From Dechloromonas sp. (GTDB taxonomy: Bacteria > Pseudomonadota > Gammaproteobacteria > Burkholderiales > Rhodocyclaceae): a DNA stretch of 64,000 bases. The notes beneath the pieces were generated by a model, which saw only the letters and a program-made list of their open reading frames with translations, was not told the DNA's origin and did no database searches. The stretch's first letter is position 1. Each line of letters starts with the position of its first letter. The position numbers were made by a program, and so were the translations under genes. Shown one piece after another: positions 1 through 9,163 of this stretch. Location: NCBI GenBank assembly GCA_028689015.1, contig JAQTXC010000008.1, positions 1 through 64,000 on the forward strand, written 5' to 3'.

Positions 1-880
1 TCATCGTGAGGATCAGGCATTCCTGCGGTACGGCGAGGAACTCTTCTTCGAACTGGCCGACTAGCACGTTCGGGCGCTCGACCAGGGCGGTGACTTCGTC
101 GAGCAGGGCGTCGTCGTCAATCGGCTTCAGGTTGGTGCCGGCCTGCGCGGCGGCAGCGGCCAGCTGGCGGGCGATTTCGGCGCGGCGCTCGGCGAAGGAG
201 GCGATCACGGCGCCTTCGCTCGCCAGCCTGGCGGCGTATTCGTCGGCGTTGGCAAAAACGACCGGATCGACGGCGGCTTCAAAGCGGTGGCCGTGCGTTT
301 CGCGGCCGGATGTCAGGCCGAGTACAGACACTGGTACCACCTCGCTGCCGTGCAGCGCGACCAGGCCATGCGCCGGGCGCACGAAATTGACACTGCGCCA
401 GCCATCCTGCAATTGGTAGGTCATCACCTTGGGAATCGGCAGCGCCGCCAGCGCCGCTTCGACGGCCTTTTGCAGGCCCTCGGCCAGCGTCGCACCCTTG
501 GCCAGACTGTCGTAAAAAAGGATGTCAGCCTTGCCGTCATTTTCGCGGCGCAGCGATGGCAGGATGGACGCATCCGCACCGAGTGCGGCGAGTTTTTTCA
601 GCAGCGCCGGCGTGGCATTGCCGTTGGCATCGAGGCCGACAGCGACCGGCATCAGCTTCTGTACGACGGGCTTGTCGGCGGCAACGGCGGCGACGTCGGT
701 GATATGCGCGGCCAGGCGGCGGGGGGAGGCGTAGGCGGTGACGGCGGCGGTCGACCCGGATAAACCGCTATTTTTCAAATGCTGCACCAGGGTCTGGGCG
801 AATACGTCGCCCAGCTTCTTCAGCGCCTTCGGCGGCAGTTCTTCGACGAAGAGTTCAACGAGCAGGTTCTTGGCGGACAT
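1..880 (-). CDS. glyS: Glycine-tRNA ligase beta subunit (partial, C-terminus beyond left edge)
   Basis: Beta subunit of the heterotetrameric bacterial glycyl-tRNA synthetase; it contributes tRNA binding and editing-type domains in the cytoplasm. The N-terminus reads MSAKNLLVELFVEELPPKAL, a typical GlyS opening with the conserved ELPP segment. The frame stays open to the window edge, where ECLILTM, another GlyS-like stretch, is visible. About 293 of the roughly 700 residues usual for the family are present, so this is the N-terminal part of an apparently intact gene. The ATG (878-880) lies one base after the glyQ stop, as expected for translational coupling in a glyQ-glyS operon. Confidence 0.95.
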   Translation of the reverse strand, partial: MSAKNLLVELFVEELPPKALKKLGDVFAQTLVQHLKNSGLSGSTAAVTAYASPRRLAAHITDVAAVAADKPVVQKLMPVAVGLDANGNATPALLKKLAALGADASILPSLRRENDGKADILFYDSLAKGATLAEGLQKAVEAALAALPIPKVMTYQLQDGWRSVNFVRPAHGLVALHGSEVVPVSVLGLTSGRETHGHRFEAAVDPVVFANADEYAARLASEGAVIASFAERRAEIARQLAAAAAQAGTNLKPIDDDALLDEVTALVERPNVLVGQFEEEFLAVPQECLILTM

Positions 881-881
881 A

Positions 882-1838
882 TCAGGCGGCTTTCTTGGCG
901 TTCTGTTCTTCGAGCTTGGCCAGCACTTCGTTGGCCCAGTCGCGCGGCGCCATCGGGAAGCCGAGGCGGGCGCGGGAGTCGAGGTAGGCCTGGGCGACGG
1001 CACGGGCCAGGTTGCGGATGCGGCCGATGTAGGCGGCGCGCTCGGTGACCGAAATGGCGCCGCGCGCATCGAGCAGGTTGAAGGTGTGGGCGGCTTTCAG
1101 CACTTGCTCGTAGGCCGGCAGCGCGAGCTGGGCGACCATCAGGTGTTGCGCCTGCTTCTCGTGCGCGCCGAAGGCGTGGAACAGGAAGTCGACGTCGGAA
1201 TGTTCGAAGTTGTAGGTCGATTGCTCGACTTCGTTCTGGTGATAGACGTCGCCGTAGGTCAGGCCGTCGGTCCAGGTTAGGTCATAGACGTTCTCGACGC
1301 CCTGCAAATACATCGCCAGACGCTCAATGCCGTAGGTGATTTCGCCGGTGATCGGCTTGCAGTCGATGCCGCCGACCTGCTGGAAGTAGGTGAACTGGGT
1401 GACTTCCATGCCGTTCATCCACACTTCCCAACCCAATCCCCAGGCGCCCAGGGTCGGATTTTCCCAGTCGTCCTCGACGAAACGCACGTCGTTCTTCTTG
1501 AGGTCGAAACCGAGCGCTTCGAGCGAGCCGAGGTAGAGCTCAAGGATGTTGTCCGGTGCCGGCTTCAAGACCACCTGGAACTGGTAGTAGTGCTGCATGC
1601 GGTTCGGGTTTTCGCCGTAGCGGCCATCTTTCGGGCGGCGCGACGGCTGCACGTAGGCGGCCTTCCACGGCTCCGGGCCGATGGCGCGCAAGAAGGTGGC
1701 GGTGTGGCTGGTGCCGGCGCCGACTTCCATGTCGTACGGTTGCAGCAGGGCGCAGCCTTGCGCGCTCCAGTATTGCTGCAGGCGCAGGATGATTTCTTGG
1801 AAGGTGGGGGGGGTGATTGTCGTGGTGCTGGTGGTCAT
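882..1838 (-). CDS. glyQ: Glycine-tRNA ligase alpha subunit
   Basis: Catalytic class II subunit of glycyl-tRNA synthetase, forming glycyl-adenylate and charging tRNA-Gly together with GlyS. It is 318 residues, the normal length being about 300. After a Thr-rich N-terminal tail the conserved [13 protein letters not shown] stretch begins at residue 12. The motif-2 region [14 protein letters not shown] lies at residues 67-80, followed by [12 protein letters not shown], the family signature. The first in-frame ATG is used; no strong Shine-Dalgarno sequence precedes it. glyS follows directly on the same strand. Confidence 0.97.
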   Translation of the reverse strand: MTTSTTTITPPTFQEIILRLQQYWSAQGCALLQPYDMEVGAGTSHTATFLRAIGPEPWKAAYVQPSRRPKDGRYGENPNRMQHYYQFQVVLKPAPDNILELYLGSLEALGFDLKKNDVRFVEDDWENPTLGAWGLGWEVWMNGMEVTQFTYFQQVGGIDCKPITGEITYGIERLAMYLQGVENVYDLTWTDGLTYGDVYHQNEVEQSTYNFEHSDVDFLFHAFGAHEKQAQHLMVAQLALPAYEQVLKAAHTFNLLDARGAISVTERAAYIGRIRNLARAVAQAYLDSRARLGFPMAPRDWANEVLAKLEEQNAKKAA

Positions 1839-2227
1839 TGGGACGCACTCGGAAAGACGGAAAGCTTTGAATTTTACAAGCTTTTGCCAGGCTCCGGGCG
1901 CCTGGCCGGCGCTTGTTGCCCGTGCTGCTGCCAGCTCTGATCGGGTGTGCTTTGGCCGCTATTTTGTTGCGTGATTACAACGCGCAAGTCGGCGTATGTT
2001 GCGGTTTTTGTTTGCAAAGTGCCAATAAATCAATACAATGCGCGGACTTTTGTTGCGGTGCAATATCGGTGCAGGGGTGAGTCGGCCAGCGCTTGCTGGT
2101 TTCTTCCAGACTTCGTTTTCTCCTGTCATGCAGTGTCTCGACGAGACGTCTGCCCGATGTCGTACCCCCCGTAACCGTTCGCTGTCGAGGCTGTTGGCTT
2201 GATGGTGGCAACAGTGAAGGAGGGCGC
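1839..2227. other. Divergent intergenic region glyQ / lytic transglycosylase
   Basis: About 390 bases without a convincing gene between two divergent genes. It contains a plausible rightward sigma70 promoter (listed separately) and a leader of roughly 180 bases to the transglycosylase start. The transglycosylase frame is open upstream to 2093, but the translation there (Arg/Cys-rich, without family similarity) does not look like protein. No clear terminator or RNA gene was seen. Confidence 0.6.
2010..2037 (+). promoter_or_regulatory. Putative sigma70 promoter for lytic transglycosylase gene
   Basis: TTGCAA (2010-2015), a 16-base spacer and TACAAT (2032-2037). Both hexamers differ from consensus by one base. 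It points towards the transglycosylase gene and would give a leader of about 185 nucleotides. Confidence 0.4.
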
Positions 2228-2938
2228 ATGGTCGCTACGACAACACTTTCTCCCGTGATGCTGCGGGTGGCTGCGGATATTTCCCGTCTGATCCGCAAGT
2301 TTCTGATGTTTGCCGGCCTGTTGGCCGTTCTCGCCCTGGTGGGTGCGTACAGTGGTCATGTCGACTTGCTGCGCACGCTGCAGGGTTTTCTGCCGAGCGA
2401 CGTGGCTGCGTCCGAGGCTAATCTGACCTTGTCTGAGGGCGACGACGCCTTGCAGGCGACGGCTCTCGACGATGCGGCGACGATCAGTCCGCGCATGCAT
2501 CGGGCGCTGCGCTACGTGTCGCAACGCTACCGGGTGTCGAATGAAGCCTTGCGGCCGATTTTTGCCACGGCCCAGGAAAGCGCCCGTGCGCTGGGTATCG
2601 ATCCGCTGCTGATCATTGCAGTGATCGGGATTGAGTCGGGCTTCAATCCGTTCTCGCAAAGCGTGGTTGGCGCTCAGGGCTTGATGCAGGTGATGCCGCG
2701 TTTCCACGCCGACAAGTTGCCGGAGGATGCGGGTGAACTGCCATTTTTCGATCCGGTGACCAATGTTCAGGTCGGGGCGCGCGTGCTCAAGGAGTCGATC
2801 CGCCGTAACGGGGGCTTGGTGCCCGGGTTGCAGCAATTTGGTGGGGCAATCAACGATCCGGCGCGGCGTTATTCGAGCAAGGTGCTGGCCGAGCGGCAAC
2901 GTCTGGAACAGGCTGTGCAGAAAATGCAGAAGGCCTGA
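2228..2938 (+). CDS. Membrane-anchored lytic transglycosylase (SLT domain)
   Basis: Cleaves the glycan strands of peptidoglycan to 1,6-anhydromuramic products in the periplasm. From this start it is 236 residues: a hydrophobic segment at about 24-42 (signal anchor), a linker, and an SLT domain from about residue 105. The catalytic Glu is Glu136 in IGIESGFNP, followed by VVGAQGLMQVMP (about 147-157), the second conserved SLT motif. The ATG at 2228 was chosen because an AAGGAGG ribosome-binding site sits six bases upstream; the frame is open further 5' (to 2093) but without protein-like character. The exact family (MltC/E or Slt-like) was not resolved. Confidence 0.88.
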   Translation: MVATTTLSPVMLRVAADISRLIRKFLMFAGLLAVLALVGAYSGHVDLLRTLQGFLPSDVAASEANLTLSEGDDALQATALDDAATISPRMHRALRYVSQRYRVSNEALRPIFATAQESARALGIDPLLIIAVIGIESGFNPFSQSVVGAQGLMQVMPRFHADKLPEDAGELPFFDPVTNVQVGARVLKESIRRNGGLVPGLQQFGGAINDPARRYSSKVLAERQRLEQAVQKMQKA

Positions 2939-3024
2939 TCGCGGCGCCTGCTGGGTGACGAGGGAACGAAGCGCCCGTCAGGCGGTCCGACCCTCGTTGA
3001 TACGCAGCAGATAGAGGCGATGCC

Positions 3025-3579
3025 ATGACCGAGTTCCTTCCTTCCCTGGCGACCCTGGCGGGGGGCTGTTTTTGGTGCACCGAGGCGGCATTCGAGCAAT
3101 TGCGCGGCGTGCATCGCGTCTTGCCCGGCTACATGGGTGGCCATGATCCAGCACCGACTTATGAGGCGATTTGCCAGGGCGATAGCGGCCATGCCGAAGT
3201 GGTGCAGATCGCCTTCGATCCGGCGGAAATCGATTTTGCGACGCTGTTGACTGTGTTCTTCAGCATCCATGACCCGACGACGCTGAATCGCCAGGGCAAC
3301 GACGTGGGTACGCAATATCGTTCAGCCATTTTCTGGCACGATGCGGCGCAGCAGGCAACCGCTGAAGCGATGATTGCCCGACTGGCGGGCGAGGGGCTGT
3401 GGCCATCGCCCATCGTCACCGAGGTATTGCCGGCCGCGACGTTCTTTGTGGCCGAGCCGTACCACCATCAATATTTCCGCCGCAACCCGGGGCAGGGGTA
3501 TTGCCAGGGGGTGGTCGCCGGCAAGGCGTACAAAGTGCGCCAGCGTTATGCGGCCTTGTTAAAGCCGGAATTCGCCTGA
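3025..3579 (+). CDS. msrA: Peptide-methionine (S)-S-oxide reductase
   Basis: Reduces methionine-S-sulfoxide in oxidised proteins back to methionine. It is 184 residues, full length for the family. The hallmark GGCFWC is at residues 13-18 with catalytic Cys15, followed by YMGG and SGHAEVVQI, both MsrA signatures. A C-terminal GQGYC cysteine may act as the resolving residue. It lies about 85 bases after the transglycosylase, same strand. The neighbouring hydrolase is convergent. Confidence 0.96.
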   Translation: MTEFLPSLATLAGGCFWCTEAAFEQLRGVHRVLPGYMGGHDPAPTYEAICQGDSGHAEVVQIAFDPAEIDFATLLTVFFSIHDPTTLNRQGNDVGTQYRSAIFWHDAAQQATAEAMIARLAGEGLWPSPIVTEVLPAATFFVAEPYHHQYFRRNPGQGYCQGVVAGKAYKVRQRYAALLKPEFA

Positions 3580-3591
3580 GCCTGCGCCGGT

Positions 3592-4425
3592 TTACGGCGC
3601 GTTAACAAAATCCAGCAACTCGCGGACGAAGCGTTCGCGCTGCCATTGGTGGGGCGAATGGTCGGTCCCTTCGTAAATGCGCAGGATGGCGTTGGGGATG
3701 TTGTCGGCGACGTAACGGGCTGTTTCGGTCCGGTAAAAATTGCTTTGCCCGCCATAGACCAGCAGCGTCGGCAGTGGAATGTTGGCCAGGACGTCGCGGT
3801 AGTCGGCGGCGGTCAGGCTCAGCCAGCAATTGATCAGGGGTTCCGGGTCCTGTGCCCGCAGCGCGGCACGGGAGCGCTCCCAGCCCGCGGCGTTGTCCTG
3901 GTACTTCTGCTTTGCCCGCTCATTGAGGCCGTGTGCGGTGAGCTTGAGTACGCCTTCAGCGAAATCCTCGCGTAGCCAGGAAATCATCTGTTGATTGCGG
4001 TCGACCGCGAAATCGCCGTAAATCCCGTGCGACCAATCGTCGCTGGTGAGCAGTTTGGGCGACTGGTCGATCAGGCACAGTTTGCCCAGGCCATGCGGAC
4101 CATGGTCGCGCAGGTATTGCCACAGGGTCAGGGCGCCCATCGAATGGCCGACAGCGGTGGCGTTCGCCAGGCCGTAATGGTCGACCAGGTTGTTGAGGTC
4201 GCGGGCCATGCGGTCGACGGTGGCCGACCCGGGGTGGGCTAGCAGGTGACCGCCGTGGCCGCGCGCATCCCAGCGATAGACGCGGTGCCGGGCATTCAGC
4301 TCGTTGAGGAAGGGAAACCATTCCTGGCTGCTGGACGTCCAGCCATGGAGCAGGATCAGGGGCGAACCGTCGCCGGAAATCTTGACGTGGATTTTTTCGC
4401 CGTCATCAGCCAGAAAGTGGGTCAT
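3592..4425 (-). CDS. Alpha/beta-hydrolase fold protein
   Basis: 277-residue single-domain hydrolase of unknown substrate. The oxyanion segment LLHGW is at residues 25-29, the nucleophile elbow GHSMG at 93-97 (Ser95), and the C-terminal catalytic His is probably His256 in GTDHSPH. No signal peptide is seen, so it is likely cytoplasmic. Sequence style resembles non-haem haloperoxidase/esterase-like members, but that is not specific. It is divergent from the metallo-hydrolase gene at 4491, with 65 bases between the starts. Esterase, lactonase or haloperoxidase activity cannot be told apart from sequence. Confidence 0.85.
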   Translation of the reverse strand: MTHFLADDGEKIHVKISGDGSPLILLHGWTSSSQEWFPFLNELNARHRVYRWDARGHGGHLLAHPGSATVDRMARDLNNLVDHYGLANATAVGHSMGALTLWQYLRDHGPHGLGKLCLIDQSPKLLTSDDWSHGIYGDFAVDRNQQMISWLREDFAEGVLKLTAHGLNERAKQKYQDNAAGWERSRAALRAQDPEPLINCWLSLTAADYRDVLANIPLPTLLVYGGQSNFYRTETARYVADNIPNAILRIYEGTDHSPHQWQRERFVRELLDFVNAP

Positions 4426-4456
4426 GTCGTTCGGTGGGTTGCTGCAAAAGCGACAG

Positions 4457-4462
4457 TATAAT
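4457..4462 (+). promoter_or_regulatory. Putative -10 element (TATAAT) upstream of MBL-fold gene
   Basis: A perfect TATAAT lies 29 bases before the start codon at 4491 in the short divergent spacer. No good -35 hexamer is visible 16-18 bases upstream, so this is a tentative call. Confidence 0.35.
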
Positions 4463-4490
4463 CGGCCGACTCAATACGGAGGAGTATGGA

Positions 4491-5435
4491 ATGTTTGACT
4501 GGAGAGAGTACGAACACGGCATTTATGCCTTTGATGCCGGTTATGTTCGCCCCATCCTGGCGGCGATCCACCTGATTGTCGATGACGGCCGGGTTGCCCT
4601 GATTGATACCGGCAGCAACGATTCGCTGCCCAATGTGCTCGCTGCCTTGGCACAACTGGGCCTGGCGCCGGCGGCGGTCGATTACATCATCCTGACCCAT
4701 ATCCACCTTGATCACGCCGGCGGGGCCGGTACGCTGATGAGAGCTTTGCCGCAGGCCAAGCTGGTGGTTCATCCGCGCGGTTCGCGCCACATGGCTGAGC
4801 CGTCCAAACTGGTGGCCGGTGTGACGGCGGTGTACGGCCAGGCGTATGTCGACACGGTCTACGGCGACATTTTGCCCATTCCGGCTGAGCGCATTATCGA
4901 GGCGCACGATGGCCTGACCTTGTCGCTGGGCAAGCGCGAGTTGCTGTGCATCGATACCCCGGGGCATGCAAAACACCATATTTGTATCGTCGACCGCAAC
5001 AGCGGCAGCATCTTCACCGGCGACATGTTCGGTTTGTCCTACCGTGAGTTTGATGTCGACGGCCGCCAGTTCATCCTGCCGACCACCAGTCCGACCCAGT
5101 TTGACCCGGCCGAGATGCACGCCTCGATTGACCGTTTGATGCGTTATCAGCCGCGCGCCATGTACCTGACGCATTACGCCCAGGTGCACGACGTGGCCAC
5201 TCAGGCGGCGGCGCTGCGCCGTCGGCTCGATCAGCATGTGGCGATCGCTGAAGCGCATGCCGGGGACGGCGAAACGCGTCATGCTGCGACCAAGCAGGGC
5301 TTGACCGACTATCTGCTGGCTGAATTGCGCTGCCACGGTTGTACTTTGCCCGAAGCTAGTATTCTCGAGATCCTGGCCACCGATCTTGAACTGAATGCGC
5401 AGGGCCTGATCTGGTGGCTGGATCACCGCGATTGA
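4491..5435 (+). CDS. MBL-fold (metallo-beta-lactamase superfamily) hydrolase
   Basis: 314-residue metallohydrolase with the zinc-binding motif THIHLDH (His70, His72, Asp74, His75). Further candidate ligands are His168 in PGHAKHH and an Asp in FTGDMFG. The TGSND and GDMFGLSYREFD segments are typical of glyoxalase II/lactonase-like MBL proteins. The ATG at 4491 is chosen because GGAGGAG ends six bases upstream; the longer open frame from 4434 overlaps the divergent gene's control region. No signal peptide is seen. The substrate is unknown. Confidence 0.87.
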   Translation: MFDWREYEHGIYAFDAGYVRPILAAIHLIVDDGRVALIDTGSNDSLPNVLAALAQLGLAPAAVDYIILTHIHLDHAGGAGTLMRALPQAKLVVHPRGSRHMAEPSKLVAGVTAVYGQAYVDTVYGDILPIPAERIIEAHDGLTLSLGKRELLCIDTPGHAKHHICIVDRNSGSIFTGDMFGLSYREFDVDGRQFILPTTSPTQFDPAEMHASIDRLMRYQPRAMYLTHYAQVHDVATQAAALRRRLDQHVAIAEAHAGDGETRHAATKQGLTDYLLAELRCHGCTLPEASILEILATDLELNAQGLIWWLDHRD

Positions 5436-5442
5436 TGGTGGC

Positions 5443-6909
5443 TTAGCTGTGCCGGTGCTGTCGCCCGCTCAGCCCCAGCAGGCCGCTCAGGGCGATCAAG
5501 GCCAGCGCTAGCGTATTGCCAAAGCGGCCGTAGGGGGTGAGGCCGCGCTGGGCGGTCACTTCGCCCTGCAGCACCGCACGGGTGAAGGGCGGCAATTGGC
5601 TGACGACCTCGCCCTGGGGGGTGATGATGGCCGTCACCCCGGTGTTGGTGGCGCGCAGCATCGGGCGGCCGGTTTCCAGAGCGCGCAGGCGGGCGATCTG
5701 CAAATGTTGCGGCTGGGCGAGCGAGCGGCCGAACCAGGCGGTATTCGAAACATTGGCGAGAATGCCGGCCTGCGGCAGGGCGCGAATGATTTCCTCACCG
5801 AAAACATCTTCGTAGCAGATGTTGACCGCAAGGGCGCGGCCGGCGACCTGCATCGCTGGCTGGCGCGTCGGGCCGGGGGTGAACGACGACATCGGAATGT
5901 CGGCAAAGGCCATCAGCCAGGCAAAGCCAGCGGGAATCCATTCGCCGAAGGGCACCAGGTGCTGTTTGCTATAAATCTGCTGTGGTGCGCTGCCCAGGCT
6001 GACGGCGCTATTGAAATAGCGCTCGACATCGCCGGTGATGGTGCCAAGTACCAGGTCGCCCTGCTGGCGACGTGCCAGGTCGGCCAGTGCGCTCAGGTAG
6101 TCAGCCGGCAGGCGATCGAGAAAAGCCGGTAGCGCCGTTTCCGGTAACAGGCTGAGTTGGGCGGGATGGGCGGCCAGCAGGTCGTAATAGGTTTGTAGTG
6201 TGCGGTGGAACGCTTCAGGGCGGAATTTCATTTCCTGCGGAATATTGCCTTGCACCAGGGCGACGGAAATCGGGGCGCCGTCGGCTTCGGTCCACGGCAC
6301 CAGCCGCAGCCCCTGGCCGAGCAGCAGCACGATGCCGAGAGCGATCAGGCCGCGCCGGCCTTGGCGCAGCAGGGCGCCCGTCAGGGCCAGCAGCAGGCTG
6401 AGACCAAAGACGCCGAGGAGTGGCGCATAGCCCGCCAGTGGGCTGGGTGGCGTTTGCGAGTAGCCCAGGGTCAACCACGGAAAACCGGTGAAAATCCAGC
6501 CGCGAATCCAGTCGACCGCGGCCAGCAGGGCAGCGAACCACAGGGCCTGGCGCCAGCCATCGAGCGGCTGCCAGCGCTTGAAAGCCAGCCCGGCGGCGGC
6601 CGGAAAAAGGGCGAGGAATAGACAGAGCAGCCCGGTGGCGGGGCCCGCCAGCCACCAGGGCATGCCGCCAAAAGTGGCGAGGCTGACATAGATCCACGAC
6701 ACCCCGCCCAGGAAAAAGGCGAGTCCGAAGGCGAGACCGCTGAGCGCAGTTTCGTGGACCGATTCGGCCCGGCACCACAGACTGAATAGCGCGGCACAGG
6801 CCAGCGGCGCCAGCCAGAACTGATCGAACGGGGCGAAGGCCAGCAGGGCTGCGCCACCACTGGCCGTGGCCAGCAGCCAGCGCCCGGCCCGGCTGTCAGT
6901 CAGGCGCAT
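5443..6909 (-). CDS. lnt: Apolipoprotein N-acyltransferase
   Basis: Inner-membrane enzyme adding the third acyl chain to the N-terminal cysteine of lipoproteins. From the chosen ATG it is 488 residues. It has several N-terminal hydrophobic segments (about residues 10-205) followed by a periplasmic nitrilase-like domain. The catalytic triad is visible: Glu257 in LLPETALP, Lys315 in YSKQHLVPFGEW and Cys365 in NICYEDVF. The start at 6909 (MRLTDSRAG) overlaps the end of corC by 14 bases. A frame extending to 7002 would overlap corC much more and adds no family-like sequence. Last gene of the miaB-phoH-ybeY-corC-lnt operon. Confidence 0.96.
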   Translation of the reverse strand: MRLTDSRAGRWLLATASGGAALLAFAPFDQFWLAPLACAALFSLWCRAESVHETALSGLAFGLAFFLGGVSWIYVSLATFGGMPWWLAGPATGLLCLFLALFPAAAGLAFKRWQPLDGWRQALWFAALLAAVDWIRGWIFTGFPWLTLGYSQTPPSPLAGYAPLLGVFGLSLLLALTGALLRQGRRGLIALGIVLLLGQGLRLVPWTEADGAPISVALVQGNIPQEMKFRPEAFHRTLQTYYDLLAAHPAQLSLLPETALPAFLDRLPADYLSALADLARRQQGDLVLGTITGDVERYFNSAVSLGSAPQQIYSKQHLVPFGEWIPAGFAWLMAFADIPMSSFTPGPTRQPAMQVAGRALAVNICYEDVFGEEIIRALPQAGILANVSNTAWFGRSLAQPQHLQIARLRALETGRPMLRATNTGVTAIITPQGEVVSQLPPFTRAVLQGEVTAQRGLTPYGRFGNTLALALIALSGLLGLSGRQHRHS

Positions 6910-7744
6910 GCGCGGTCGGCAGGGGGCGACGTGGCGGATCGACCAGCAAGGTGTATAGACGGCGGCTGTCGGCACGGAGTACCTGGAAGCGGACGCCATC
7001 AATCTCCATCACTTCGTTGCGTTTTGGCACGCGGCCGAGGTGGCGCAGGATCAGCCCACCGACGGTGTCGAATTCCTCGTCGGAAAAGGTCGTGGTAAAG
7101 GCGGTATTGAAGTCCTCGATCTCGGTGCGGGCCTTGACCCGGTAACGCCCAGCCGAATCGAGGCGGATGTTGTCGTGCGCTTCGTCAAAGTCGTATTCGT
7201 CCTCGATGTCGCCGACAATCTGCTCCAGCACGTCCTCAATCGTCACCAGGCCGGCGACGCCGCCATACTCGTTGACGACGATGGCCATGTGGTTGCGCGA
7301 AACGCGGAATTCGCGCAGCAGGACGTTGAGTCGTTTCGATTCGGGAATGAACACCGCCGGCCGCAACCAGTCGCGCAGGTCGAAGTTTTCCTCGGTGTGC
7401 AGGCGCAGCAGGTCCTTGGCCAGCAGGATGCCGAGAACGTTGTCGCGGTCACCATCGATGACCGGGAAACGGGAGTGCGCTGCCTCGATGACGAAGGGCA
7501 GGATTTCGCTCATCGGATCGTCAATGTCGATGACGTCCATCTGGGCTCGCGGGATCATGACATCGACCACGCGGGTGTCGGAAGCTGCCAGGGCCCCCTC
7601 AATAATGGTCAGGGCATCGGCATCCATCAGGTTGCGCCCGTACGCGGCATGCAGGATGGCGATGAGTTGCTCGCGGTCTTCTGGTTCGCGCAGCAGCAGG
7701 GAGGTTAGTCGTTCGATGAATCCAGGTTTACTGTCACTATCCAT
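6896..7744 (-). CDS. corC: CorC/HlyC-type CBS domain protein
   Basis: 282-residue cytoplasmic protein with two CBS domains (MIPRAQMDVIDIDD and the ITIEDVLEQIVGDIEDEYD region) and a C-terminal CorC/HlyC domain (about residues 200-280). Such proteins are linked to magnesium/cobalt efflux or, as YbeX, to ribosome metabolism; the operon with ybeY favours the YbeX-type role. It starts five bases after the ybeY stop and overlaps lnt. No membrane segment is seen, so it is the soluble form rather than a CNNM-type membrane transporter. Confidence 0.93.
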   Translation of the reverse strand: MDSDSKPGFIERLTSLLLREPEDREQLIAILHAAYGRNLMDADALTIIEGALAASDTRVVDVMIPRAQMDVIDIDDPMSEILPFVIEAAHSRFPVIDGDRDNVLGILLAKDLLRLHTEENFDLRDWLRPAVFIPESKRLNVLLREFRVSRNHMAIVVNEYGGVAGLVTIEDVLEQIVGDIEDEYDFDEAHDNIRLDSAGRYRVKARTEIEDFNTAFTTTFSDEEFDTVGGLILRHLGRVPKRNEVMEIDGVRFQVLRADSRRLYTLLVDPPRRPLPTAHAPD

Positions 7745-7749
7745 AATAT

Positions 7750-8196
7750 TTATTCTGCATAAGGGTCAGGGTAACCCAGTGCGGCAAGAACGGTCCTTTC
7801 TTCGTCTTCCATGGCCTGGGCGTCCGCGTCGTTTTCGTGGTCCCAGCCTTGTAAATGCAGCATACCATGCACCGTCAGATGGGCGTAATGCGCGGCCAAT
7901 GGCTTGTTCTGTGCCGCCGCCTCGCTCGCCACCACTGCCGGGCAGATCACCAGATCACCCATGACAACGGGCTCACTGTCGTAGGGAAAGGAGAGCACGT
8001 TGGTCGCGTAATCCTTGCCGCGGTACGCTTTGTTCAGGGACTGCCCCTCGTCGGCGTCGACCAGGCGGATGGTGATTTCGCCGCCGCTGGCCAGCGCGGC
8101 CCGTGCCCAGCGAACGAAATCGGCACGTAAGGGTAGCCCTTCGCGGTGACAGGCATATTGCACGGACAGATTAAGTCGTTTGCTGGCGTTTTTCAT
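7750..8196 (-). CDS. ybeY: Endoribonuclease / rRNA maturation factor YbeY
   Basis: Zinc-dependent factor involved in 16S rRNA 3' maturation and ribosome quality control. From the ATG at 8196 it is 148 residues, the usual size. The metal-binding signature [11 protein letters not shown] supplies His110, His114 and His120. NVLSFPYD and GDLVIC are further family marks. The open frame extends to 8277, but that part overlaps phoH and is not YbeY-like. The chosen start gives a 26-base overlap with phoH, consistent with coupled translation. Confidence 0.95.
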   Translation of the reverse strand: MKNASKRLNLSVQYACHREGLPLRADFVRWARAALASGGEITIRLVDADEGQSLNKAYRGKDYATNVLSFPYDSEPVVMGDLVICPAVVASEAAAQNKPLAAHYAHLTVHGMLHLQGWDHENDADAQAMEDEERTVLAALGYPDPYAE

Positions 8197-9163
8197 AGGC
8201 GTCGACGATGCGGGCGACCAGGGGATGGCGCACCACATCTTCCTTGGTGAATTGGGTGAACGCAATGCCACGCACATCCTGAAGGATGTCGATGGCTTCC
8301 TTGAGACCGCTTTTCTGGCCGCGCGGCAGGTCGACCTGCGTGATGTCGCCGGTGACGACGGCCTTGGCGCCGATGCCGATGCGGGTCAGGAACATCTTCA
8401 TCTGCTCTGGCGTGGTGTTCTGCGCTTCGTCGAGAATGATGAAGGCGTGGTTCAGCGTGCGGCCGCGCATGAAAGCCAGTGGGGCGATTTCGATGGCGCG
8501 CTTTTCGTACAGTTTGGCGACGCGGTCAGCACCCATCAGGTCGTACAGCGCGTCATACAGCGGGCGCAGGTAGGGGTCGATTTTCTGCGTCAGGTCGCCG
8601 GGCAGGAAGCCCAGGCGTTCGCCGGCCTCGACCGCCGGCCGGGTCAGGATGATGCGTTCGACCAGGTCGCGCTCGAAGGCGTCGACGGCGGAGGCGACCG
8701 CGAGATAGGTTTTGCCGGTACCGGCCGGGCCGACGCCGAAGGTGATGTCGTGTTCCTGAATGGCTTTCAGGTAAGCCACCTGGCGCGGCGTGCGACCGTG
8801 CAACTCCGTCTTGCGGGTGATCAATTGCGGGCCATCGACCGGGCCTTCGGCGCGGCGGGAAACCCGGCGCACCGGCGCATTGTTCAGTTCGATCAGGCCA
8901 AGCTGAATTTCATCGACGCTCAGCGGGGTTCGCGCCAGGTCGTAGAAATGACGGAGGGCATCCGCGGTCAACAGCGCTTTTTGGCCTAAAACCGAAAAAC
9001 GTTCATTGCGTCGCCGAATGGTGACATCGAAGCCGGTTTCGATCTGCCGGATATTTTCATCGAGCGGGCCGCACAGATTGGCCAGTTGGGTATTGTCGAG
9101 CGGCCCGAGGCTGAACTCGATGGGGCGGCTTTTCGGGGCCGGCTTATTGTTCTCGGATGACAA
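8171..9163 (-). CDS. phoH: PhoH-like ATPase (YbeZ type)
   Basis: P-loop ATPase/putative RNA helicase partner of YbeY. Walker A is GPAGTGKT (residues 145-152 from this start) and Walker B is [23 protein letters not shown]-like N-terminal region precedes the ATPase. The start is uncertain. I chose TTG at 9163 because GAGG lies five bases upstream and it gives a 20-base overlap with miaB. GTG at 9169 lacks a ribosome-binding site, and ATG at 9214 lies far inside miaB and adds residues that look non-conserved. About 330 residues from TTG. Confidence 0.93.
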   Translation of the reverse strand: MSSENNKPAPKSRPIEFSLGPLDNTQLANLCGPLDENIRQIETGFDVTIRRRNERFSVLGQKALLTADALRHFYDLARTPLSVDEIQLGLIELNNAPVRRVSRRAEGPVDGPQLITRKTELHGRTPRQVAYLKAIQEHDITFGVGPAGTGKTYLAVASAVDAFERDLVERIILTRPAVEAGERLGFLPGDLTQKIDPYLRPLYDALYDLMGADRVAKLYEKRAIEIAPLAFMRGRTLNHAFIILDEAQNTTPEQMKMFLTRIGIGAKAVVTGDITQVDLPRGQKSGLKEAIDILQDVRGIAFTQFTKEDVVRHPLVARIVDAYEKRQQTT